6,422 nucleotides of DNA from Geodermatophilaceae bacterium (GCA_013812385.1 JACCTM010000389.1:1-6422); one strand, 5' to 3'; numbered from the stretch's first letter, positions 1 to 6,099 are shown. Numbers and translations are program-made. Notes: generated from the letters alone by a model not told the origin.

Positions 1-386
1 TCGGTGAGTTGTTCGGGCGTGAGGTTGGTCCGGTTGTCGTTGCCGACGATGAGAATGTTCATCGCGTCGGGATCGCCGCCCCCGACGTTGTCGTTGCCGT
101 CGGCGGGGATGACGTCTTGCCGGGAGAGGTTCTGCTCGGCGACCTCGGTGAGGTACCAGCCCCAACCGCTGGCTCCGAGCAGAATGAGCGAGAGCAGGCT
201 GGCCACCAATCGGGCGCCGATGAACAGCCCACCGCGGCTGCGTTGCCCGGGTCGTTGCCTGCCATCGGCCGGTCGGGACGAGAGTTCTGGACGGCTGCTC
301 GGGTTTGGCGGCGGCGCTGACGCGCGACCGGACCGAGGGTCTAGATGCGGCGGTAGTCGACGCTCACCGTCGTAGCCGTCGGTCAT
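1..386 (-). CDS. LCP (LytR-CpsA-Psr) family cell-wall glycopolymer ligase, N-terminal part; gene runs off the left edge
   Basis: Reading the minus strand from ATG at 386 gives 128 residues without a stop before the window edge. Residues 1-52 are hydrophilic and rich in Pro, Arg and Ser (cytoplasmic tail). Residues 53-76 are one hydrophobic segment (LFIGARLVASLLSLILL...), a type II signal anchor. Residues 107-120 read DAMNILIVGNDNRT, which matches the opening beta-strand of LCP domains (usually MNILLVGxDxR). Family knowledge: LCP proteins face outside the membrane and transfer undecaprenyl-linked glycopolymers (arabinogalactan, teichoic acids or capsule) onto peptidoglycan. The catalytic Arg residues lie beyond the window. 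The gene is divergent from the GDP-mannose gene, as the LCP gene Rv3267 sits near the mannose/rhamnose genes of M. tuberculosis. A weak GCAGG lies 11-15 bases before the ATG. The reading frame stays open further upstream, so the exact start is likely but not certain. The polymer attached cannot be told. Confidence 0.82.
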   Translation of the reverse strand, partial: MTDGYDGERRLPPHLDPRSGRASAPPPNPSSRPELSSRPADGRQRPGQRSRGGLFIGARLVASLLSLILLGASGWGWYLTEVAEQNLSRQDVIPADGNDNVGGGDPDAMNILIVGNDNRTNLTPEQLT

Positions 387-405
387 CAGCCCGAGAGTAC
401 CTGCG

Positions 406-434
406 CTGATCTGTGGGGCTGGGGATCCTAGGCT
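406..434 (+). promoter_or_regulatory. Predicted manC promoter in the 54-bp divergent lcp/manC spacer; probably leaderless
   Basis: A TAGGCT hexamer at 429-434 fits the actinobacterial -10 pattern TAnnnT. It lies exactly so that +1 would fall at 441, the first base of the GTG start of manC. A weak -35 (CTGATC, 406-411) sits 17 bases upstream. No Shine-Dalgarno sequence precedes 441, consistent with a leaderless mRNA, which is common in actinobacteria. On the other strand TAGGAT (430 down to 425) could be a -10 for the lcp gene, giving a leader of about 32 bases. The two -10 boxes share the core CCTAGG, so the two promoters would exclude each other. This rests on pattern matching only. Confidence 0.38.
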
Positions 435-440
435 GGCCAG

Positions 441-1604
441 GTGACCGCCCCGCCTCAGCCACCACGCACATCCGGGCTTGCGGCTGACCCGTCGGGCCCA
501 GCCCCGCCCACGGCGGAAGGCTCGGTGTACGGCGTGATCCCGGCCGGTGGCAGCGGCCTTCGGCTCTGGCCGCTGTCCCGTGCCGGTGCACCGAAGTTCC
601 TGCATGCGCTGTCCGGTCAGGGCGATCGCAGCCTCCTGCAGTCCACCGTCGACCGGTTCTCCCCCTTGGTGGACATCGACCGCATCCTCGTCGTCACCGG
701 AGCCCTGCACGCAGCCGCGGTCGCCCAGCAGCTGCCCGCCCTGCCCCCAGACAACTTGGTGGCCGAGCCGGTCCCGCGGGAGTCGGGTCCGGCGATCGCA
801 CTGGCCGCGGCGCTGATCCATCAGCGCGAGCCGGCGGCGGTGATGATCTCCTGCCACGCAGACCAGCTCGTCCGCGATCTCGACGCCTTCCACGTCGCGC
901 TTCGGACCGCGATCGAGGTGGCTGCGACCGGGCTGCTGGTCACCATCGGGGTGTCCCCCGTGAGCCCGGAGACCGGATACGGCTACCTGCAAGTGGGGCA
1001 CCCGTTGGATATCGGGGCAGCTCGGGCGGTGGTGCAATTCAAGGAGAAGCCCGATCGAGCCACGGCCGAGGGGTATCTGATCTCGGGGGACTACTTGTGG
1101 AACGCCGGAATGTTCTGCTGGCGGGTCGACGCGTTTCTGCAGCAGTTGGCTGTCGAACTACCTGAGTTACATGCCGGCGTCACAGCACTGGCCCCGCGCT
1201 GGACCTCCGCTCCCGGACCTGACGTCGCCGGGGAGTGGGCGACTCTGCAGAAGATCAGCATTGATCATGGCCTGATGCAGCCGGCCGCCGCACGGGGCAT
1301 GGTGGCGACCGTGCCGGCCGAGTTCGGCTGGGCTGACATCGGCGATTGGCACACGCTGGGCACGGTCGTCGGCACTGATACCGACGGGCATACCAAGCTC
1401 GGCACCGGTGCACTGGTGACCCAGGACTCCGCCGACTGTGTCGTGGTGACCGGATCCGGTCGTACGGTCGCGCTGCTCGGAGTCACCGGGCTGGCAGTCG
1501 TCGACACCGATGACGTGCTGCTCATCTGCCCGCGAGACCGCGCCCAGGAGGTCAAGGCACTGGTCGAACAAGCCCGCCGGGAAGGTCACGAAGCCTTGCT
1601 CTGA
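441..1604 (+). CDS. manC: Mannose-1-phosphate guanylyltransferase (GDP-mannose pyrophosphorylase, ManC type)
   Basis: Joins GTP and mannose 1-phosphate into GDP-mannose plus pyrophosphate in the cytoplasm, feeding mannosylation of lipids, glycans and proteins. The 387-residue product has the nucleotidyltransferase signature at 32-54 (VIPAGGSGLRLWPLSRAGAPKFL), the EPVPRESGPAIALAAA sugar-nucleotide segment, FKEKP at 200-204, the LWNAGMF loop around 219-225, and FGWADIGDW at 295-303. All are hallmarks of the ManC/AlgA nucleotidyltransferase domain (PF00483). It lacks the C-terminal isomerase cupin of bifunctional AlgA, so it is guanylyltransferase only. It is a different branch from mycobacterial ManB (Rv3264c), whose opening motif differs. 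The start is ambiguous. GTG 441 gives a Pro/Ala-rich 28-residue leader and suits a leaderless transcript. GTG 525 starts right at the catalytic domain (VYGVIPAGG) and has GGAAGG four bases upstream. It is first of three same-strand genes, followed by the SDR after 62 bases. Confidence 0.9.
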   Translation: MTAPPQPPRTSGLAADPSGPAPPTAEGSVYGVIPAGGSGLRLWPLSRAGAPKFLHALSGQGDRSLLQSTVDRFSPLVDIDRILVVTGALHAAAVAQQLPALPPDNLVAEPVPRESGPAIALAAALIHQREPAAVMISCHADQLVRDLDAFHVALRTAIEVAATGLLVTIGVSPVSPETGYGYLQVGHPLDIGAARAVVQFKEKPDRATAEGYLISGDYLWNAGMFCWRVDAFLQQLAVELPELHAGVTALAPRWTSAPGPDVAGEWATLQKISIDHGLMQPAAARGMVATVPAEFGWADIGDWHTLGTVVGTDTDGHTKLGTGALVTQDSADCVVVTGSGRTVALLGVTGLAVVDTDDVLLICPRDRAQEVKALVEQARREGHEALL

Positions 1605-1652
1605 GGATGCACCGAGCTGGATACAGTCCGGATCTGTCGGGGGCCCACCGTA

Positions 1653-1661
1653 AAGAAGGAG
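1653..1661 (+). promoter_or_regulatory. Strong ribosome binding site fixing the SDR start at 1667
   Basis: AAGAAGGAG lies five bases before ATG 1667. It is the best Shine-Dalgarno in the window and rules against the in-frame ATG at 1607, which would add 20 residues with no family match before the first Rossmann strand. The 62-base gap after manC also contains TACAGT (1622-1627), a possible -10 for a separate promoter, though the nearest -35-like TTGCTC is 20 bases away and the spacing is poor. Confidence 0.7.
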
Positions 1662-1666
1662 CAGAC

Positions 1667-2437
1667 ATGCAGTTGGCCGATGCCGCGGCTGTCGTCACCG
1701 GCGGCGCCTCCGGGCTCGGGGAGGCCACCACGCGTGCGCTGACCGCCAAGGGGGTGTCAGTGACGATCCTCGACCTGCAAGCCGACCGGGCCGCCGCACT
1801 GGTATCCGAACTCGGCGGCCACACCTCCTACGTCATGACCGACGTCACCGACGGTGAGCAGGTCCAGGCCGCCGTCGCCGAAGCGGCCGGAAAGGGCCGC
1901 GAGCTACGCGTCGCGGTGAATTGTGCCGGGGTGGGCTGGGCCGCACGGGTTCTCAGCCGGGACGGCACGCCGCACGACTTGGACCTGTTCGTGAAGATCA
2001 TCGGCATCAACCTCGTCGGCACGTTCAACGTGCTGCGACTGGCGGCGGCGGCGATGGCCGGTAACCAACCCGACGAACAGGGTGAGCGCGGGGCGATCGT
2101 CAACACCGCTTCGATCGCGGCCTTCGACGGTCAGATCGGTCAGATCGCCTACGCCGCATCAAAGTCCGGGGTCGCCGGCATGACCCTGCCCGCAGCTCGG
2201 GACCTGTCCAGCATCGGCGTGCGAGTGAACACCATCGCGCCCGGCATCATCGACACCCCGATGTTGGCGGGGTTGCCCGAGGACACCCGCGCCGCGTTGG
2301 CCGCCGGGGTCCCCTTCCCGAAGCGGCTCGGCACACCCGCCGACTACGCAAGCCTGGCCGTCTTCCTGCTCGAGCACCCCTACCTCAACGGTGAGACGGT
2401 CCGGATGGACGCCGCTCTGCGGATGCCGCCCAAGTAG
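1667..2437 (+). CDS. Short-chain dehydrogenase/reductase, 3-hydroxyacyl-CoA dehydrogenase type II (HSD17B10-like)
   Basis: Classical SDR of 256 residues, the usual family size. The nucleotide-binding glycine motif TGGASGLG is at 11-18. Asp36 closes beta-strand 2, where an acidic residue favours NAD(H) over NADP(H). NCAG is at 85-88. The catalytic residues are Ser149 (in NTAS), Tyr162 and Lys166 (YAASK), with the same 13 and 4 residue spacings as human HSD17B10. The match to HSD17B10 runs further: GTFNV(L/I)RL, a Q-rich insert then NTAS(I/V)AAF(D/E)GQ(I/V)GQ, GMTLP(A/I)ARDL, VPFP(K/S)RLG and GE(T/V)(V/I)R(M/L)D at the end. The likely reaction is NAD-dependent oxidation of L-3-hydroxyacyl-CoA in fatty-acid or branched-chain acid breakdown. 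Homologues also accept steroids and other alcohols, so the true substrate is open. It has no visible link to GDP-mannose or F420, and cotranscription with manC is inferred from the short gap. Confidence 0.88.
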   Translation: MQLADAAAVVTGGASGLGEATTRALTAKGVSVTILDLQADRAAALVSELGGHTSYVMTDVTDGEQVQAAVAEAAGKGRELRVAVNCAGVGWAARVLSRDGTPHDLDLFVKIIGINLVGTFNVLRLAAAAMAGNQPDEQGERGAIVNTASIAAFDGQIGQIAYAASKSGVAGMTLPAARDLSSIGVRVNTIAPGIIDTPMLAGLPEDTRAALAAGVPFPKRLGTPADYASLAVFLLEHPYLNGETVRMDAALRMPPK

Positions 2438-2459
2438 CTACCTGCGGATAGTGGTACCC

Positions 2460-3362
2460 GTGCGATCAACGACGTGGCAGCCCGACCGGCTGCTCGATGT
2501 CGCCCGCACCCTCGGACCGCTGCGGCGCGGGCCCGGTGATCCGTCCTTTCGGCGGGATCCGGACGGCGTCTGGTGGCGTACGACGACCACGCCAGACGGG
2601 CCGGCCACCGTGGCGATCCGGGTCGACCGTGAAGGCGTACACCACGCCGCATGGGGACCGGGTACGGACTGGGTCATGGAGACCGTGCCCAGGTGGCTGG
2701 GCGCGGAGGATGACCGGTCGGACTTCCGGCCCACCGATCCGATCGTGGCGCGCCTGGACCATCGGTTTCCGGGTCTGCGGCTGGCTCGTACGAATCGGAT
2801 CTGGGACACCCTGATCGCCGCGATCATCGAGCAGAAGGTGACCAGCGTCGAAGCTCATCAGGCCTGGCGCTCGCTTCTGCTGACCGCAGGCGACCCCGCG
2901 CCTGGTCCGGTGGGGGAGCGGATGCGCGTGCCCCCGACTCCCGAGGCGTTGCTCGCCCTGACGGATTGGCAGTGGCACCGCTGTGGGATGGACGGGCAAC
3001 GGCGCAGAACCCTACGTGCGGCGGCCACCGTGGCTCAACGGCTGGAGGCCGGCGTACAGATGTCCGCACCGGACGCGTCAAAGCGGCTGCAGGTCGTACC
3101 CGGAGTCGGGATCTGGACTGCTGCCGAAACGATGCAGCGGGCGTTCGGTGATCCGGACGCGGTCTCGGTCGGGGACTACCACGTGCCGTCGCTGGTCGGC
3201 TGGGCCTTGATCGGTGAGCACATCGACGACGAAAGGATGCTCGAACTGCTCGAACCGTTTCGTCCGCACCGCCAGCGCGTCGTCCGGCTGATCGAATGCG
3301 GAGCACCGCGCCCGCCCCGGCGGGGGCCGCGCGCGCCGATCCGCAGCTACCGCTCGATCTGA
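2460..3362 (+). CDS. DNA-3-methyladenine glycosylase II family (AlkA-like HhH-GPD base-excision enzyme)
   Basis: Probably removes alkylated purines from DNA, leaving an abasic site for base-excision repair. In a 300-residue numbering from GTG 2460, the conserved actinobacterial block DPIVARLDHRFPGLRL precedes the core AIIEQKVTS (121-129), which corresponds to the ILGQQ-like segment of AlkA. The helix-hairpin-helix turn PGVGIWTA is at 214-221. Asp239 in VGDYHVPS is the catalytic aspartate (equivalent to the DDY aspartate of E. coli AlkA). There is no FeS cysteine cluster, so it is not an Nth/MutY type. The start is uncertain: GTG 2451 or 2460 lie 13-22 bases after the SDR stop with no clear ribosome site, which suggests translational coupling. 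GTG 2391, inside the SDR, would add 23 residues with no match. The C-terminus is Arg/Pro-rich and ends inside the 3' end of cofE on the other strand. Lesion specificity cannot be read from sequence. Confidence 0.85.
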   Translation: MRSTTWQPDRLLDVARTLGPLRRGPGDPSFRRDPDGVWWRTTTTPDGPATVAIRVDREGVHHAAWGPGTDWVMETVPRWLGAEDDRSDFRPTDPIVARLDHRFPGLRLARTNRIWDTLIAAIIEQKVTSVEAHQAWRSLLLTAGDPAPGPVGERMRVPPTPEALLALTDWQWHRCGMDGQRRRTLRAAATVAQRLEAGVQMSAPDASKRLQVVPGVGIWTAAETMQRAFGDPDAVSVGDYHVPSLVGWALIGEHIDDERMLELLEPFRPHRQRVVRLIECGAPRPPRRGPRAPIRSYRSI

Positions 3363-4552
3363 TCGCTCCGGTTGCCCGGGTGGTGGCCGACCAGAACGAC
3401 ACCATGGGTCCGAACGCCCTCGGGGAGCCGCCCGACGATCCGATTGGCGAGTTCTCCGTCGACATCGGCGTCGTCGAGCTCGGCGGGAGACAGCCAGGCC
3501 GCGGCCAGCCCCTCCGCATGCAACTGGATGAGCAGCGCGGCGATGGCCATGCCCAACCGGGTCAGGGTCACCGCATCGGAGGGCTCAGGCAGCACCGGCG
3601 CGATCACCGCCGTCGCCTGGTCGAGCAGTCGCCCGGCTGGGCTCTGCGCAACCTTTCCGCCGGCCGGCGTCGCCGGCTCGGCAACGAGTTCGGCGAGGAG
3701 TTCCAACCCCTCCAGTAGACCGGTCGCGCGCAGAGCGGTCTCGATCGCGCCGCGCAGCACCGGAACCGGGACCGGTCGTGGTGCGAAACCGGTCGGAGCC
3801 CGCCGGGTTCCTACGACGTCGCGAGTACCCAAGGCGAACATGTCCTCGGCGAGGGGTCGGCGTAGCGAGGCCGAACCATGCCCGTCATCGACCGGAGGCA
3901 GCAGGCCGCGCAGAATCGCCGCCGGTACGCCGGCCAACTTGCCCTTGACCAGATCCGCGGCGGCTGCGACCTCGTCGGCCACCGCGATTTCGGTGATTTC
4001 CAGCGGCACCCCGCTGGTGTCGAGCTGTCCTCGCAGATCGGCGAGCGCGCCCATTCCGGCAATGCCGATCGCAATGTCGGTCAGGCCGCGGCGCCAGGCT
4101 CGCCCATTGGTGTCACTGATGACCACGGCGACGCGGACGCCGACGCGATCAACGATCGCCTCGCGCAGCGCACGCGCCGAGGCATCGGCATCCAGCGGGA
4201 GCAGGGCGAGTTCACCGCGAGCCACGTTCGAGGCGTCCACGCCTGCGGCGGCCATCACCCACCCGTGGTGGGTCGCCACGATCTTGGTGGCACCACGCTG
4301 CGCCACCACTCGCACGGTCTCGGCGGTGATCGCGTCCTGGCGAGCGCGTTCCCGGCCCTCGGGATCGGTCGGGACGGCCAGCAGCCGGCCTTCCACCTTG
4401 GACAGCGCCTTGGACGTGACGACCAGGATGTCCCCGTCCCGCAGCCATGGCGCGGCGCGGCAGATCAGTCCGGCCAGGTCGTCGCCAGGCCGCAATTCGG
4501 GCAGGCCGGCGATCGGCAGGATCTCCAGCGTGCCGGCAACCGGCTCAGCCAC
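3347..4552 (-). CDS. fbiB: Coenzyme F420-0:L-glutamate ligase with reduced nitroreductase-like C-terminal domain (CofE/FbiB)
   Basis: Adds glutamates to F420-0 using GTP, the last stage of F420 synthesis. Numbering from GTG 4552 (401 residues): CofE domain about 8-243, with VVTSKALSKVEGR at 44-56, AAGVDASNV, the LLPLDAD segment, SDTNGRAWRRGLTD at 146-159 (Asp147 likely metal-binding) and ADEVAAAADLVKGK. The C-terminal part, about 244-401, aligns from memory with the FMN-dependent reductase domain of M. tuberculosis FbiB: RRAPTGFAPRPVP (250-262) opposite RRSVRRFSTDPVP, and LHAEGLAAAWLSP opposite a GLGSCWIGS segment. It is about 50 residues shorter and lacks the Ser-x-Arg-Arg part. In FbiB that domain reduces dehydro-F420, so this activity is doubtful here. 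GTG 4552 lies two bases after the cofD stop. TTG 4561, overlapping it, is the alternative. Neither has a ribosome site, implying reinitiation coupled to cofD. Confidence 0.88.
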   Translation of the reverse strand: MAEPVAGTLEILPIAGLPELRPGDDLAGLICRAAPWLRDGDILVVTSKALSKVEGRLLAVPTDPEGRERARQDAITAETVRVVAQRGATKIVATHHGWVMAAAGVDASNVARGELALLPLDADASARALREAIVDRVGVRVAVVISDTNGRAWRRGLTDIAIGIAGMGALADLRGQLDTSGVPLEITEIAVADEVAAAADLVKGKLAGVPAAILRGLLPPVDDGHGSASLRRPLAEDMFALGTRDVVGTRRAPTGFAPRPVPVPVLRGAIETALRATGLLEGLELLAELVAEPATPAGGKVAQSPAGRLLDQATAVIAPVLPEPSDAVTLTRLGMAIAALLIQLHAEGLAAAWLSPAELDDADVDGELANRIVGRLPEGVRTHGVVLVGHHPGNRSDQIER

Positions 4553-4554
4553 GG

Positions 4555-5544
4555 TCAGCAACGGCAGAAGTCGAGTGCTGCTGACGCCATGGCGGCTGTG
4601 GCCTCCGGGCTGCGCATCAGCAACGGGATCTGGCCTACCTCGACGCCGGCCACGTCAGCGGCGTCGGTCTCGTGGACCAGCCAACCGTCGAGGATCCCAT
4701 CGGCCTTCCGGGCGCCGTAGTGGCGAGCCACCCCCTCCGCGCTGACGGGCACGCCGATGGCCGGCAGGCACTTGTCGGCCATTCCACGCACAACCGCGCC
4801 GTCGACGATCGGCGAGAGGCCGACGACTTTGGCCGAGGTCTCCCGAAGTGCCTGCCGTAGACCGGGAACGGCCAGGATCGGCCCGATGCTCACCACCGGG
4901 TTGCTGGGGGCCAACAGCACGGCGTCGGCGTCAGCGATCGCATCGAGGATTCCCGGCCCGGCGCTGGCCTGGTCGAGCCCGACGAACACGAACTCCTCGA
5001 CCGGAGGCTGGGCATGGTGAGCGATCCACCACTCCTGAAAGTGCACTACCCGCCGAACCCCGTCGATCTGGCACACCACATGGGTCTCAACCCGCTGATC
5101 GCTCATCGGCAGCAGCTGAACCCGGGTACCGGTGGCGCACAGCTGCCAGCGTTTGCACAAGGCGGCGGTCACCTCGGAGAGCGGATAACCGGCGTCCAGC
5201 ATGCGGGTACGAATCAGGTGCGTGGCGATGTCTCGGTCGCCGAGGCCGAACCAGGACGGCTCGGCGCCGTACGCCGTCAGCTCCTCTTTGGCCTGCCAGG
5301 TCTCCGCGCGGCGCCCCCAGCCCCGTTCTGTGTCGATCCCATCGCCCAACGTGTACATCACCGTGTCCAGGTCCGGGCAGACCCGCAGACCGTGCACAGT
5401 GAGGTCGTCCCCGGTGTTGACGATCACCTGGATGAGGTTGTCCGGCGTCGAATTCTGGTGGGTTGCTTGATCCTTGAGTACGGCCCGGACGCCGAGGAGG
5501 AATCGGGCACCACCGACACCGCCTGCCAGGACCACCACACGCAC
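4555..5544 (-). CDS. fbiA: 2-phospho-L-lactate / phosphoenolpyruvyl transferase of F420 synthesis (CofD/FbiA)
   Basis: Transfers a phospholactyl or enolpyruvyl-phosphate group from its GDP/guanosine-linked donor to the deazaflavin Fo, forming F420-0 or dehydro-F420-0. From GTG 5544 the product is 329 residues, close to mycobacterial FbiA (331). Visible motifs: VVLAGGVGGARFL at 4-16 (phosphate/donor loop), VNTGDD at 42-47, PDLDTVMYTL at 57-66 (Fo and metal site), WFGLGDRD, APSNPVVSIGPIL from 212, and SPIVDGAVVRGMADKCL. GTG 5544 is preferred because AAGGA sits seven bases upstream and the family starts at this beta-strand. The longer frame to 5610 would run across the whiB promoter and adds residues with no family match. 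It is first in a two-gene unit with cofE. The donor-making enzyme CofC/FbiD and Fo synthase are not in the window. Whether the donor comes from phospholactate or PEP cannot be read here. Confidence 0.93.
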   Translation of the reverse strand: MRVVVLAGGVGGARFLLGVRAVLKDQATHQNSTPDNLIQVIVNTGDDLTVHGLRVCPDLDTVMYTLGDGIDTERGWGRRAETWQAKEELTAYGAEPSWFGLGDRDIATHLIRTRMLDAGYPLSEVTAALCKRWQLCATGTRVQLLPMSDQRVETHVVCQIDGVRRVVHFQEWWIAHHAQPPVEEFVFVGLDQASAGPGILDAIADADAVLLAPSNPVVSIGPILAVPGLRQALRETSAKVVGLSPIVDGAVVRGMADKCLPAIGVPVSAEGVARHYGARKADGILDGWLVHETDAADVAGVEVGQIPLLMRSPEATAAMASAALDFCRC

Positions 5545-5551
5545 CGGCCCA

Positions 5552-5556
5552 TCCTT
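5552..5556 (-). promoter_or_regulatory. Ribosome binding site deciding the cofD start
   Basis: On the minus strand AAGGA lies seven bases before GTG 5544, the start where the CofD fold begins (VRVVVLAGG). The ATG overlapping this site is out of frame. No comparable site precedes the longer in-frame start at 5610. Confidence 0.6.
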
Positions 5557-5589
5557 GCCTGCCGCCGCGCGCAAGTAGCAGATGGGGTC

Positions 5590-5619
5590 TTGACGGGAGG
5601 CTAACGACACGCGTGTAAT
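5590..5619 (+). promoter_or_regulatory. Predicted whiB promoter in the cofD/whiB divergent region
   Basis: TTGACG (5590-5595) and TGTAAT (5614-5619) each match the primary-sigma consensus in five of six positions and are 18 bases apart, the best promoter pair in the window. TAATTT (5616-5621) is an alternative -10. Transcription would start near 5626-5628, giving a leader of about 55 bases before ATG 5683, or a nearly leaderless message if GTG 5629 is used. Sigma class is inferred. I found no equally good promoter on the minus strand for cofD; TAGCCT (5603 down to 5598) is a weak candidate. Confidence 0.55.
5607..5616. promoter_or_regulatory. 10-bp perfect palindrome ACACGCGTGT overlapping the whiB -10, containing GACAC
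   Basis: ACACGCGTGT is its own reverse complement and occupies the spacer end and first bases of the -10 of the predicted whiB promoter. Bases 5606-5610 read GACAC, the core reported for the sporulation regulator WhiA in Streptomyces. A protein bound here would cover the -10. A five-base match is weak evidence, and short palindromes rich in CG arise often in such DNA. Confidence 0.25.
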
Positions 5620-5633
5620 TTCACTGGCGTGAG

Positions 5634-5654
5634 TAGCTGTCAGTCAGACAGCTA
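5634..5654. repeat. Perfect inverted repeat, 8-bp arms, 5-bp centre, in the whiB leader
   Basis: TAGCTGTC (5634-5641) and GACAGCTA (5647-5654) are exact reverse complements around AGTCA. It starts about 6-8 bases after the predicted transcription start. It could be an operator (TGTC-N5-GACA core) for a repressor or autoregulator, or an mRNA hairpin near the 5' end. It is not followed by a T tract and is not a terminator. The symmetric arms are A/T-balanced, unlike the GC-rich chance palindromes elsewhere in the window. Confidence 0.6.
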
Positions 5655-5682
5655 TCTGCCGGGTCGAGGTAAGGCGGCAGAA

Positions 5683-6099
5683 ATGGCGCAAGCACAAGCA
5701 GTGGCGATAGCTGAGGGAAGAAGGTCACCGCACGGATGGCCGGCCAGCTCCGAAACCTTCGCCGGCGGTGCAGGTACCGCCGCCGACGGGTTCGGCAAGG
5801 ACTGGCTGCCCAGTGATCGGGCGGCGCGGGATCCATTCGGGGTCGACGTTTATGGCACCGATCCATGGGGGCAGGAGACCGAGCGGGACTGGCAGGAGCT
5901 CGCGCTGTGCTCCCAGACCGACCCGGAGGCATTCTTTCCCGAGAAGGGTGGCTCCACCCGTGAGGCCAAGAAGATCTGCACCGGCTGCGAGGTACGCGCC
6001 GAGTGCCTGGAGTACGCCTTGGCCCACGACGAGCGGTTCGGAATCTGGGGCGGGCTATCCGAGCGGGAGCGGCGCAAGCTACGCAAGCGGGCCGTCTGA
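5683..6099 (+). CDS. whiB: WhiB-family iron-sulfur transcription regulator, WhiB2/WhmD type
   Basis: Small [4Fe-4S]-binding regulator. WhiB2/WhmD in mycobacteria and WhiB in Streptomyces control septation and sporulation genes, the latter together with WhiA. From ATG 5683 the product is 138 residues. The cluster ligands are Cys76 (ALCSQTDPEAFFPEKGG), Cys99, Cys102 and Cys108 (CTGCEVRAEC, the C-x2-C-x5-C pattern). The WhiB turn GIWGG follows in DERFGIWGGLSERERRKL, and a basic tail (RKLRKRAV) should touch DNA. This core is almost identical to mycobacterial WhiB2. The N-terminal 70 or so residues are not conserved and are Gly/Ala/Asp-rich. ATG 5683 is chosen because AAGGCGG (one mismatch to the ideal) ends five bases upstream. 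The in-frame GTG 5629 would add 18 residues, including the inverted repeat, whose third codon positions are only half G/C. GTG 5701 is a third option. The gene is divergent from cofD, as whiB2 is from fbiA in M. tuberculosis. Confidence 0.92.
   Translation: MAQAQAVAIAEGRRSPHGWPASSETFAGGAGTAADGFGKDWLPSDRAARDPFGVDVYGTDPWGQETERDWQELALCSQTDPEAFFPEKGGSTREAKKICTGCEVRAECLEYALAHDERFGIWGGLSERERRKLRKRAV

Noticed and set aside
1607..1666. Upstream ATG for the SDR (20 extra residues).
   Set aside because: Strong ribosome site AAGAAGGAG points to ATG 1667, and the extra residues match nothing in the SDR family.
2129..2148. Direct repeat of GGTCAGATC (two copies).
   Set aside because: Encodes the family-conserved GQIGQI of the HSD17B10-like SDR; explained by protein sequence.
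2824..3519. 231-codon minus-strand open frame opposite the glycosylase.
   Set aside because: Arg/Ser/Ala-rich, no motif, and it covers the HhH and catalytic Asp region of a clear AlkA-like gene.
3372..4745. Long plus-strand open frame (457 codons) opposite cofE and the end of cofD.
   Set aside because: Product is Ser/Arg/Pro/Ala-rich low complexity with no family motif; it is the antisense shadow of two strongly recognised genes in GC-rich DNA.
5545..5610. Longer cofD start at 5610.
   Set aside because: Would overlap the whiB promoter, adds residues absent from the family, and lacks the ribosome site seen before GTG 5544.
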